Notes under the pieces: generated by a model | The model's database searches: none | Seen by the model: the letters and a program-made list of their open reading frames with translations, nothing else | Told to the model about the DNA's origin: nothing | Made by a program: the position numbers and the translations under genes | In this document: positions 7,721-12,999 of the stretch, in pieces | How positions within the stretch are numbered: the stretch's first letter is position 1 | How the letters are laid out: the number at the start of each line of letters is the position of its first letter | Assembly: GCA_035411265.1 (NCBI GenBank) | Contig: DAONSQ010000015.1 | Location: 1-12,999 of the forward strand | Length of the DNA: 12,999 bases | Direction: 5' to 3' | Source: UBA1359 sp035411265 | GTDB lineage: Bacteria > Patescibacteriota > Patescibacteriia > Patescibacteriales > Patescibacteriaceae

Positions 7721-8173
7721 TTAACTAATCCGATAAGGCGATTCTGGGTCTTTTTCCCAACGGATCTCGTCAACTTCCTCAGCTTTATTAACGCCACGAT
7801 AAAGCTTGTCGGGCAGATTAAGAGAATAAGCCGGAACTTCGCCAATCGCCTTATAGCCATGAACTACTCCCGGAGGGACAATAACCATTGAGGGGTTACT
7901 TTGGCCAACGATTTCTTTTAAATACTGGCCATTAGTCGAGCTATTCTCACGGCGATCCCAGAGATGGAGTTCGAAATCGCCAGGACCGACAAAGACAAAA
8001 CAATCTGATTGATAATGGTGTTCATGAGGACCGCGAATGACGCCCGGGTTAGTAACACTGATATAGCCCATGGTTGGTTGATACTGATCTTCATCTTGGC
8101 GGTAGATTTCAGCTAACCAGCCGCGCTCATCATGGTTGAGTGCCAACTTTTTAACAACTATGCCATCAATCAT
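7721..8173 (-). CDS. rmlC: dTDP-4-dehydrorhamnose 3,5-epimerase-like cupin
   Basis: Probable third step of dTDP-L-rhamnose synthesis, double epimerisation at C3 and C5. A cupin of 150 residues, shorter than the 180-190 usual for RmlC. Visible: D15-E-R-G-W-L-A-E-I, G44-V-I-R-G-P-H50 followed by E-H-H-Y-Q, V-P-P-G-V-V-H105-G-Y, Y124, and D-E-I-R-W-E-K-D-P (135-143). H50 probably corresponds to the catalytic His of the R-G-L-H motif, and the late W-E-K-D-P to the W-x-D-P that supplies the partner Asp. Differences from standard RmlC are clear: R-G-P-H-E-H-H instead of R-G-L-H-Y-Q, and an early end after the D-P motif. Being first in an rmlC-B-D-A run with no other epimerase argues for the RmlC role. 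A related sugar isomerase of the FdtA/WxcM cupin type is the main alternative. Confidence 0.78.
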   Translation of the reverse strand: MIDGIVVKKLALNHDERGWLAEIYRQDEDQYQPTMGYISVTNPGVIRGPHEHHYQSDCFVFVGPGDFELHLWDRRENSSTNGQYLKEIVGQSNPSMVIVPPGVVHGYKAIGEVPAYSLNLPDKLYRGVNKAEEVDEIRWEKDPESPYRIS

Positions 8174-8177
8174 ATTT

Positions 8178-8378
8178 TTAACTATTTTTATTACTTAAAA
8201 CCACTTTAAGGGTAGCACTGATTGTCCAAAAAAGCAACCAAAAAGCTAGGTTCAGATAAGCCCGAACTGAGCCTGGCCATAAACTTTCCAAAACAATAAA
8301 AACAATCGTGGCCACAGTAATCCAAGTATAAAAATAATCATTATACCAACCAATCTGACAACGGATCTGTTTTAACAT
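8178..8378 (-). CDS. Small two-helix membrane protein, unknown function
   Basis: 66 residues from the ATG at 8376-8378. The frame is open to an earlier ATG at 8435, but that would overlap the preceding gene by 52 bases and add a basic stretch with no membrane character; the shorter start leaves 5 bases after that gene's stop. Two hydrophobic segments are visible, about 17-34 and 41-60, linked by a short P-G-S-V-R-A turn, so it should form a membrane hairpin. The N-terminus (M-L-K-Q-I-R) and C-terminus (K-V-V-L-S-N-K-N-S) are both basic, which puts both ends in the cytoplasm. No enzyme motif is present. It stands between the unrecognised extracytoplasmic protein and rmlC, 4 bases before rmlC, so it is probably part of the same envelope-building operon. 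It could be a scaffold or a lineage-specific accessory protein; its function is not known. Confidence 0.6.
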   Translation of the reverse strand: MLKQIRCQIGWYNDYFYTWITVATIVFIVLESLWPGSVRAYLNLAFWLLFWTISATLKVVLSNKNS

Positions 8379-8383
8379 AGCCT

Positions 8384-9835
8384 TTATTTTAACCAATCTC
8401 TTAAACGACGCGGCCAACTGCCGATAAACTGCCAAATTGTAGAGCCAGCCAATTTTATTTCAATCCGATCAAGAACAATCGGATTGTCAGCGGTCAATTG
8501 GCTATCCGCAGCGGCTAGCATAATCTTGTAGCCATCGCCGCGCTGCCAATCAGCACCTGCTAGTGATAGCTTAACTGTTGCTTGGCATTTACCTTCGAAG
8601 CAATCTGGCGTTTGATATTTAGCAGCAATAAAATCTAATTGCGCCAATTTTTCCGATAAAAATTTATCCACTTTAAACGGTTGAGTGCGGAAAATATCAG
8701 GTCTTAAAGAAAAATAACCGTTACCCGACAGCTGGACGTCACCAATCTTAAACTGCAAGCTGCTATTACCCGCTGAGGTTTTGACTTTGAATTGCTGATA
8801 GGTTTGATCAATGTCTACAATTTGCTTATCAATCGTTATCACCTGCCGACTAGTCGGTTGAATAGTCTGCATTACTACCTCAGGAACATCAGTCCAGATC
8901 TGCCAAGCTTTTTCCAGTTGGCCAACCGGCCAAATTTGTCCCTGCCAAGCAAAAACAGTCTGTTTAGTGGCTAGCTTAAACAAGATTCGCGGACTAGCTT
9001 TTATCTCTAGACGGTAAGCTCCAGCTTCCCATGGGCCAACCAAAATATCAGAAGCTAATTGTTGTTCGGAAATTTGCCGTTTATTAGTCCAACGACGCTG
9101 TCCCTGATAATCCCAAACATTGATTTCAATCATTTTTTCACTCGCTGATAACTGACCCCAGGAATCGCTAGAAATATTTAAACGCCAAGCCAACCGCTCT
9201 TCAGCTCCTAAATAAAGGACTAATTGCTGAGGACCGCGCCATTGGCCTGGCAACTCTTGCCATTCACTAGACGGTTTGTAGTCAAGCATATCGACTCTGG
9301 TTGTTGTTGGTGCCCAATAATAAACTGCCATTTTTTTATTATCTGGCTGATCACTCAAAAAATGCGCCCAACTATTATACTTTTCCTGACGCTGCCATAA
9401 TTGATAGTCACCAGATTTAACTGATGGCCAAGTCAATTGGTCTAAAGCTGCATTACTAAGCGGGGCCATTTGATACTGCCAATTGGCCTTGTCCATTAAG
9501 ACTCCAGCTTCCAAATAAATCGGTTCCTGGCGCTGTTGCCAGGTTAATTTAATTTCAGCTTCTTTAAAAAGACGTGATGGTCGTAAAAAAAAGTAAGCTG
9601 GCTGGCCAGTTAAAATAAGCTGGTCGCTACTAGTAGACCAACGCTCTGGCGGCGTCAGCTTGTGGATAAAATAATTGCCGTAACGATTATCTAAAAAATA
9701 AGTAGCCCAACCATTGGGACGAACAGCCAAGACTAATAAAACAAAAACAAAGACTGACCAGGCCAACCATAAAAATCTAATTCCTATTGGAATAGTTTTG
9801 AAATATCGGGTTGTTTTTCTTATTAAGCTAAACAT
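8384..9835 (-). CDS. Membrane-anchored, tryptophan-rich extracytoplasmic protein, unknown function
   Basis: 483 residues; I do not recognise the family. One hydrophobic segment at about 19-38, preceded by basic residues (K7, R10, K13, R20), predicts a cytoplasmic N-terminus and about 440 residues outside the membrane. The outer part alternates short polar and hydrophobic stretches, as expected for beta-sandwich domains, and holds 22-23 of the protein's 25 tryptophans, a high share for this length. It has just two cysteines, C412 and C417, in a C-F-E-G-K-C loop that could form a disulfide or small metal site. No glycosidase, polymerase or ligase motif is evident. It is the first gene of the polysaccharide cluster, which suggests a role in assembling, binding or exporting the glycan. 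The aromatic surface would suit carbohydrate binding, but that is inference. Confidence 0.75.
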   Translation of the reverse strand: MFSLIRKTTRYFKTIPIGIRFLWLAWSVFVFVLLVLAVRPNGWATYFLDNRYGNYFIHKLTPPERWSTSSDQLILTGQPAYFFLRPSRLFKEAEIKLTWQQRQEPIYLEAGVLMDKANWQYQMAPLSNAALDQLTWPSVKSGDYQLWQRQEKYNSWAHFLSDQPDNKKMAVYYWAPTTTRVDMLDYKPSSEWQELPGQWRGPQQLVLYLGAEERLAWRLNISSDSWGQLSASEKMIEINVWDYQGQRRWTNKRQISEQQLASDILVGPWEAGAYRLEIKASPRILFKLATKQTVFAWQGQIWPVGQLEKAWQIWTDVPEVVMQTIQPTSRQVITIDKQIVDIDQTYQQFKVKTSAGNSSLQFKIGDVQLSGNGYFSLRPDIFRTQPFKVDKFLSEKLAQLDFIAAKYQTPDCFEGKCQATVKLSLAGADWQRGDGYKIMLAAADSQLTADNPIVLDRIEIKLAGSTIWQFIGSWPRRLRDWLK

Positions 9836-9847
9836 ATTATAATTATA
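9836..9847. promoter_or_regulatory. Candidate overlapping -10 elements between divergent genes
   Basis: Only 18 bases (9836-9853) separate the minus-strand start at 9835 from the plus-strand ATG at 9854. They contain TATAAT on the plus strand (9838-9843) and two TATAAT copies on the minus strand (9836-9841 and 9842-9847). No good -35 lies at 16-18 bases for either direction, so this is weak. If used, transcripts would begin almost at the start codons, close to leaderless. Confidence 0.35.
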
Positions 9848-9853
9848 ACATTT

Positions 9854-10750
9854 ATGCTACCATTAATCACGAATATGTCCAAGAAAATACCAACTTGGCT
9901 AGCCTGGATAATCTTTTGGCTATTCGCTGCTTTTATCGCTGGCTGGCTCAATTATCAAAATCGTCACCTAACTATCAATAACTATCAAATCAACAGCTCA
10001 ACCTGGCCAAAAGCTCTTGATGGTTGGCGTTTAGTGCAAATTTCCGATTTGCACAACCAAGCCGTCTATGGGCCAGGCAATAATCAGATCATAGCCGCTA
10101 TCCAAGAATTAAAGCCGCATGCCATAATGCTGACTGGCGATACTTTCGATGGCCGCGCCACCAATATACCAGCCAATCTGAGCTTGATTTCTCGTCTCAA
10201 GGAAATTGCCCCCGTCTACTATATTACCGGCAACCATGAATTCAGCAATGATGATTACTTTGCACTAACCTTAGCGGTTCAAGAAGCTGGTGCGACTGTT
10301 TTACGCGATCAGATATTAGCCATAGAAGAATCTGGCGCCATTATCAACCTGATTGGTCTTGATGATCCATCGGTTTTAGGCGGACCAATACCACTCTCTG
10401 CAGTACAAAAAATTATTGAGCAAAAATTACATATTTTACAATCACTCCCTGAATATTCACCAACTAGCCCCACTATTTTACTGGCTCATCGACCAGAATT
10501 TTGGCCCAGCTATCTGACAATCAATCCTTTAGTCACTTTATCCGGACACACTCATGGCGGACAGCTACGCCTGCCTTTGATTGGCTCAATCTATGTACCC
10601 AACCAAAAGCTTTTCACTAAATACGATCGCGGTTTTTTTAAGACAGAAGCTAGTAATTTAATTATTAGTCAAGGGATTGGCAATAGTTCGATCGAACAGC
10701 GCTTATTAGCCTATCCAGAAATTATTAGCCTTGATTTTTCCCACCAATAA
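9854..10750 (+). CDS. Membrane-anchored calcineurin-like metallophosphoesterase (YkuE/LpxG-like)
   Basis: 298 residues. Hydrolyses phosphoesters with a two-metal centre. All five metallophosphoesterase blocks are visible: S-D65-L-H67-N, T-G-D96-T, G-N127-H128-E, A-H212-R-P, and G-H232-T-H234-G-G-Q. Together with the N-terminal anchor at about 14-33 this fits the YkuE/YaeI/LpxG type rather than cytoplasmic nucleases. Lysines at 9-10 precede the anchor, so the catalytic domain should lie outside the membrane. A second start at 9875 (M8, before S-K-K) would give the same mature domain and leave room for a leader; the choice is open. In Gram-negative bacteria such enzymes cleave UDP-diacylglucosamine, but no lipid A gene is seen here, so a phospholipid or glycan-lipid substrate is more likely. 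The gene runs straight into a methyltransferase gene. Confidence 0.87.
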   Translation: MLPLITNMSKKIPTWLAWIIFWLFAAFIAGWLNYQNRHLTINNYQINSSTWPKALDGWRLVQISDLHNQAVYGPGNNQIIAAIQELKPHAIMLTGDTFDGRATNIPANLSLISRLKEIAPVYYITGNHEFSNDDYFALTLAVQEAGATVLRDQILAIEESGAIINLIGLDDPSVLGGPIPLSAVQKIIEQKLHILQSLPEYSPTSPTILLAHRPEFWPSYLTINPLVTLSGHTHGGQLRLPLIGSIYVPNQKLFTKYDRGFFKTEASNLIISQGIGNSSIEQRLLAYPEIISLDFSHQ

Positions 10751-10751
10751 T

Positions 10752-11267
10752 ATGAGCTGGATCTTGTTAATATCTATAATCTTACTATTAGGCTTTACTA
10801 CTGGAGCTTGGTCAGCTGCTCCTTGGGTGCCAACTCGTCAAAAAGATTGGCCAGCTATTGAAGACCTAGCTTCACTGCAGCCTGGTGAAAAGTTTTACGA
10901 AATCGGCTGTGGCCATGGACGATTGCTAGCTTATTTGGCTCAAAAAAATCCTCATTGCCAATTTGTCGGCCTAGAAATTTCACCGCTGCTCGCCCTTAAT
11001 GCTGCTTGGCATTGCCGAAAATTAGCCAACGTCAAAATCCGCTGGGCTAATCTTTGGCACTATAATTTAACTGAAGCTGATGTAGTTTATTTATTCTTAA
11101 TGCCCAAAATCTATCCTCGTTTGACTAAACTCTTTGAGCAGCAATTAAAAACCACTAGCCGAATAGTGGTTGGTGATTGGCCTTTTAAAAAACCAGCCTA
11201 CCGACAAAAACGGTTGGCTGGCAGCGTGCCTTATTATCTTTATCGCCTCATTGACCTGCAGGATTAA
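10752..11267 (+). CDS. Membrane-anchored SAM-dependent methyltransferase resembling FAM173 (ANTKMT/ATPSCKMT)
   Basis: 171 residues from the ATG at 10752, 1 base after the phosphoesterase stop; an upstream ATG at 10731 would overlap that gene and add only 7 residues. Layout: hydrophobic segment 3-20, P-W-V-P-T (24-28), motif I F-Y-E-I-G-C-G-H-G-R (48-57), acidic V-G-L-E75-I-S-P-L-L-A at the ribose-binding position, A-N-L-W (99-102), then V-V-Y-L-F-L-M-P (111-118), K-L-F-E-Q-Q-L (126-132) and R-I-V-V-G-D-W-P-F (137-145). This order (membrane segment, V-P-T, glycine-rich motif, E-L-N-P-like loop, D-L-W, F-L-x-P, F-P) matches the FAM173 lysine methyltransferases as I recall them. Basic residues follow the helix, so the catalytic domain should face the cytoplasm, where SAM is. 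The target is unknown; a subunit of a membrane complex is one possibility. Tail-to-tail overlap with parB is 4 bases. Confidence 0.78.
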   Translation: MSWILLISIILLLGFTTGAWSAAPWVPTRQKDWPAIEDLASLQPGEKFYEIGCGHGRLLAYLAQKNPHCQFVGLEISPLLALNAAWHCRKLANVKIRWANLWHYNLTEADVVYLFLMPKIYPRLTKLFEQQLKTTSRIVVGDWPFKKPAYRQKRLAGSVPYYLYRLIDLQD

Positions 11268-12091
11268 CGAATCTTTTCCATTAGTTCCGCCAACTCTTCA
11301 TCATCATTAAACATAATTACTACCTGTCCACCACGAGCCTGGCGGACAATTTTAACTTTAGCTTGAAAAAATTCCCTGAGCAAAAATTCCTTACCTTTAT
11401 CATTAGCTTGACTACTGGCACCAACTGGTCGATTGTTTATTTTTTTAACTACTAGATCAGCTTGGGCTACTGTTGTCTTGGCTGTTGTCATTGCTTCTAA
11501 AGCCTGGGCTTGGCTATCGGCATCAACACCAGCCAGAATCTTGGCTTGCCCAAGATTAATCTTACCTTCAGCTAAAGCTTGTTGGGCTGATTCCGGCAAA
11601 TTAAGCATGCGCAAAAAATTAGCAATCGTCGAACGGCCCTTACCCAAACGATGCGCTAAATCATCTTGAGTTATCTTAAATTCATCAATTAAACGCTTAT
11701 AAGCGCGAGCTTCTTCGAGCGGATTTAAATTTTCACGCTGGATATTCTCTAATAAAGCTAATGCTAGCTGAGCTTGTTCATCGGCACTGCGAACAATTAC
11801 TGGCACAGTTTTAAGGCCAGCCATCTTCGAGGCCCGTAATCGCCTTTCACCAGCAATCAACTCATAACCGACTGCTGTTTTAACCACAATCAATGGCTGC
11901 AAAACTCCAAATTCCTTAATCGAATCAGCTAGTTCCTGCAGGCTATCTTGATTGAAATAACTACGCGGCTGCTGGCGATTGGCTTCAATTAACTCTGGTG
12001 ATAAGTTAATAATTCTTTCACTATCGACTGGTGGGATTTGTTGAGCTGAACTAAGTAGCGAGCCCAAACCTTTACCTAAACCTCCTGGCAT
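11264..12091 (-). CDS. parB: Chromosome partitioning protein ParB (Spo0J), CTPase and parS-binding
   Basis: 275 residues, normal chromosomal length. ParB clamps onto parS sites near the origin, spreads as a CTP-dependent sliding clamp and stimulates ParA. Visible in order: the basic G-L-G-K-G-L-G (4-10) that contacts ParA, N-R-Q-Q-P-R-S-Y-F (38-46), the CTP-binding G-E-R-R-L-R-A-S (81-88), E-N-I-Q-R-E-N (115-121), a helix-turn-helix at about 140-162 (T-Q-D-D-L-A-H-R-L-G-K-G-R-S-T-I), and a C-terminal dimerisation segment at about 235-275. It lies 13 bases after parA. No Shine-Dalgarno sequence precedes the ATG, so it may depend on coupling to parA translation. Its last 4 bases overlap the stop of the convergent methyltransferase gene. 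Confidence 0.95.
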   Translation of the reverse strand: MPGGLGKGLGSLLSSAQQIPPVDSERIINLSPELIEANRQQPRSYFNQDSLQELADSIKEFGVLQPLIVVKTAVGYELIAGERRLRASKMAGLKTVPVIVRSADEQAQLALALLENIQRENLNPLEEARAYKRLIDEFKITQDDLAHRLGKGRSTIANFLRMLNLPESAQQALAEGKINLGQAKILAGVDADSQAQALEAMTTAKTTVAQADLVVKKINNRPVGASSQANDKGKEFLLREFFQAKVKIVRQARGGQVVIMFNDDEELAELMEKIR

Positions 12092-12104
12092 ATCGTTGTA
12101 ATAA

Positions 12105-12866
12105 TTATTTTTCTAAAGCGATAATTTCTTTGGTCAAAGCCTGATAAGCCTGGCTACCCAAAGAACCACGGTCATACTCGACAATTGATTGGCCATAACT
12201 CGGTGCTTCCGCTAAACGAACATTGCGCGGAATAATACTCTTAAAAACTCGATTGGGGAAAAATTGCTCCAATTCTTGCAAAACCGCTCGCGCTAAACGA
12301 TTACGCTGGTCATACATAGTGACAACTGCTCCCAAAATACCCAGATTAGGTTTTAAATGGGTTTGGATTAAGCCAATCGTATCCAAAAGCTGTTTCAAAC
12401 CTTCTAAAGCATAATACTCAGCTTGAACCGGAATTAGAACATGTGTTGCTGCCACTAAACTATTAATAGTTAAAAGCCCCAACGATGGCGGACCATCAAC
12501 AATAATATAATCAAAGTTATCTTTCACTGTTTCCAGCGCTTGAGCTAAACGAAACTCACGTTCTGGTAGATTAACCAATTCGACACCAGCCCCAGCTAAA
12601 TTAATCGTAGCTGGCGCCACCAGATAGCCAGCCGGCGAAGGCTGAGCAATTTCAGTAATTGTTTTTTGGCCAATGAGCGCTTCATACAAACCGAGGGCAT
12701 CTGGCTTCAAAGACAAACCAGAACCAGAAGTGGCATTGGCTTGCGGATCAATATCAATCAAAAGCACTCGCCGCTTAGCTTGTGATAAATAAGCGGCTAA
12801 ATTAACAGCGGTTGTTGTTTTACCAACACCGCCCTTTTGATTAACAATAGCGATAATTTTAGGCAT
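12105..12866 (-). CDS. parA: Chromosome partitioning ATPase ParA (Soj)
   Basis: 253 residues, the short chromosomal Soj type with no N-terminal helix-turn-helix. It binds DNA as an ATP dimer and moves ParB-bound origins. Visible: the deviant Walker A Q10-K11-G-G-V-G-K16-T-T with the signature Lys K11, L-I-D38-I-D40-P-Q (Walker A'), V-D124-G-P-P-S-L-G (Walker B), T-M-Y-D (183-186) and the late R214-N-V-R-L-A-E-A-P-S that carries DNA-binding residues in Soj. The start at 12864-12866 lies about 19 bases after the predicted transcription start of the promoter at 12892-12920. The leader has no Shine-Dalgarno sequence. parA and parB form a two-gene operon; their presence often marks the origin region, but no dnaA or origin is seen here. 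Confidence 0.96.
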   Translation of the reverse strand: MPKIIAIVNQKGGVGKTTTAVNLAAYLSQAKRRVLLIDIDPQANATSGSGLSLKPDALGLYEALIGQKTITEIAQPSPAGYLVAPATINLAGAGVELVNLPEREFRLAQALETVKDNFDYIIVDGPPSLGLLTINSLVAATHVLIPVQAEYYALEGLKQLLDTIGLIQTHLKPNLGILGAVVTMYDQRNRLARAVLQELEQFFPNRVFKSIIPRNVRLAEAPSYGQSIVEYDRGSLGSQAYQALTKEIIALEK

Positions 12867-12869
12867 GAG

Positions 12870-12936
12870 GGCTAGCTAGGTTTACTTGATTATTATAGCG
12901 GATAGCTGATTTTTTGACAATTTTTCTTAGCTAGCC
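12870..12936. repeat. Interrupted inverted repeat flanking the parA/tRNA promoters
   Basis: GGCTAGCT at 12870-12877 and its reverse complement AGCTAGCC at 12929-12936. The first copy is in the parA leader and the second lies in the spacer of the tRNA promoter, so both are placed where a bound protein could block transcription. The core GCTAGC is itself a palindrome and also occurs elsewhere in the window, so this could be chance. Confidence 0.3.
12892..12920 (-). promoter_or_regulatory. Sigma70-type promoter for parAB
   Basis: On the minus strand, -35 TTGTCA (12920 to 12915, 5 of 6 consensus bases), a 17-base spacer, and a perfect -10 TATAAT (12897 to 12892). Transcription would begin near 12885, leaving about 19 bases before the parA ATG. 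The -35 occupies the same bases as the -35 of the opposite tRNA promoter. Confidence 0.8.
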
Positions 12937-12942
12937 TATAAT
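12914..12942 (+). promoter_or_regulatory. Perfect-consensus sigma70 promoter for tRNA-Leu
   Basis: TTGACA (12914-12919), 17-base spacer, TATAAT (12937-12942): an exact consensus promoter at the ideal spacing. The predicted start is about G12949, only some 3 bases before the tRNA 5' end. Such strength is expected for a stable RNA gene. Confidence 0.88.
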
Positions 12943-12951
12943 GGTTTCGTT

Positions 12952-12999
12952 GCCTCGGTGGCGGAACTGGTAGACGCGCACGACTCAAAATCGTGTGGG
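12952..12999 (+). tRNA. tRNA-Leu(CAA), 5' part, cut by window edge
   Basis: The 5' 48 bases of a leucine tRNA. The acceptor strand GCCTCGG (12952-12958) is followed by TG and the leucine-type D arm G-C-G-G-A-A-C-T-G-G-T-A-G-A-C. The anticodon stem CACGA/TCGTG encloses the loop CTCAAAA, giving anticodon CAA, which reads UUG. The first bases of the long variable arm, TGGG or GTGGG, end the window. The 3' half, and therefore any intron or encoded CCA, cannot be seen. A perfect-consensus promoter lies just upstream and diverges from parA. Confidence 0.92.

Noticed and set aside
7699..7860. N-terminal extension of rmlB to an ATG at 7860
   Set aside because: It would overlap rmlC by over 130 bases out of frame; the NAD-binding strand begins exactly at the ATG at 7698.
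8792..8974. Plus-strand open frame of 60 residues
   Set aside because: Antisense to the large extracytoplasmic protein gene, with no domain character.
11433..12414. Plus-strand open frames at 11433-11669 and 12223-12414
   Set aside because: Antisense to parB and parA, which are clearly real.
11264..12999. parS site near parAB
   Set aside because: I looked for the TGTTTCACGTGAAACA-type palindrome in and around parAB and saw no match or close variant. Sites may lie elsewhere in the genome.
1..12999. CRISPR array, insertion sequence, prophage, toxin-antitoxin or defence system
   Set aside because: No regularly spaced repeats, transposase or phage genes, terminal repeats or defence-type domains were seen; nearly all bases belong to ordinary housekeeping or envelope genes.
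1..12999. Alternative genetic code (TGA read as glycine)
   Set aside because: All genes end normally and keep full-length frames without in-frame TGA, so the standard bacterial code applies.

Overview
The window looks like a piece of a small-genome bacterium, most likely a Candidate Phyla Radiation (Patescibacteria, Parcubacteria-like) member. This is an inference from several things together: moderately AT-rich DNA, genes packed end to end with gaps of 1 to about 26 bases, no recognisable Shine-Dalgarno sequence before any start, all-ATG starts, the standard code (no in-frame TGA), a shortened pyruvate kinase, and several short or lineage-specific proteins. No 16S or ribosomal protein gene is present, so the placement is not proven. 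No insertion sequence, prophage, CRISPR array or toxin-antitoxin pair was seen.

Positions 1-9835 form one long minus-strand gene cluster, probably one operon or a few, read from right to left. It begins with an unrecognised membrane-anchored, tryptophan-rich extracytoplasmic protein (8384-9835) and a small two-helix membrane protein (8178-8378). A complete dTDP-L-rhamnose pathway follows in the order rmlC, rmlB, rmlD, rmlA. Then come a pyruvate kinase without its C-terminal domain, four consecutive family-2 glycosyltransferases, and the start of galU (UTP-glucose-1-phosphate uridylyltransferase), cut by the window edge. Together these supply dTDP-rhamnose and UDP-glucose and the enzymes to transfer sugars, so the cluster probably builds a rhamnose-containing surface polysaccharide. 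No flippase, polymerase or ligase lies in the window.

Positions 9854-11267 are a plus-strand pair: a membrane-anchored calcineurin-like phosphoesterase, and a membrane-anchored SAM methyltransferase whose layout resembles the FAM173 (ANTKMT/ATPSCKMT) lysine methyltransferases. The pair diverges from the polysaccharide cluster across only 18 bases and converges on parB with a 4-base overlap.

Positions 11264-12866 hold chromosomal-type parB and parA (minus strand). An 85-base gap upstream of parA contains two back-to-back sigma70-type promoters sharing one TTGACAA block as their -35 element. One drives parA. The other, a perfect TTGACA-17-TATAAT, drives a tRNA-Leu(CAA) gene that runs off the right end of the window. 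I found no clearly new multi-gene system. The best leads are the shared-element divergent promoter, the minimal pyruvate kinase with a potassium-independent-type active site, the FAM173-like methyltransferase and the unrecognised extracytoplasmic protein.
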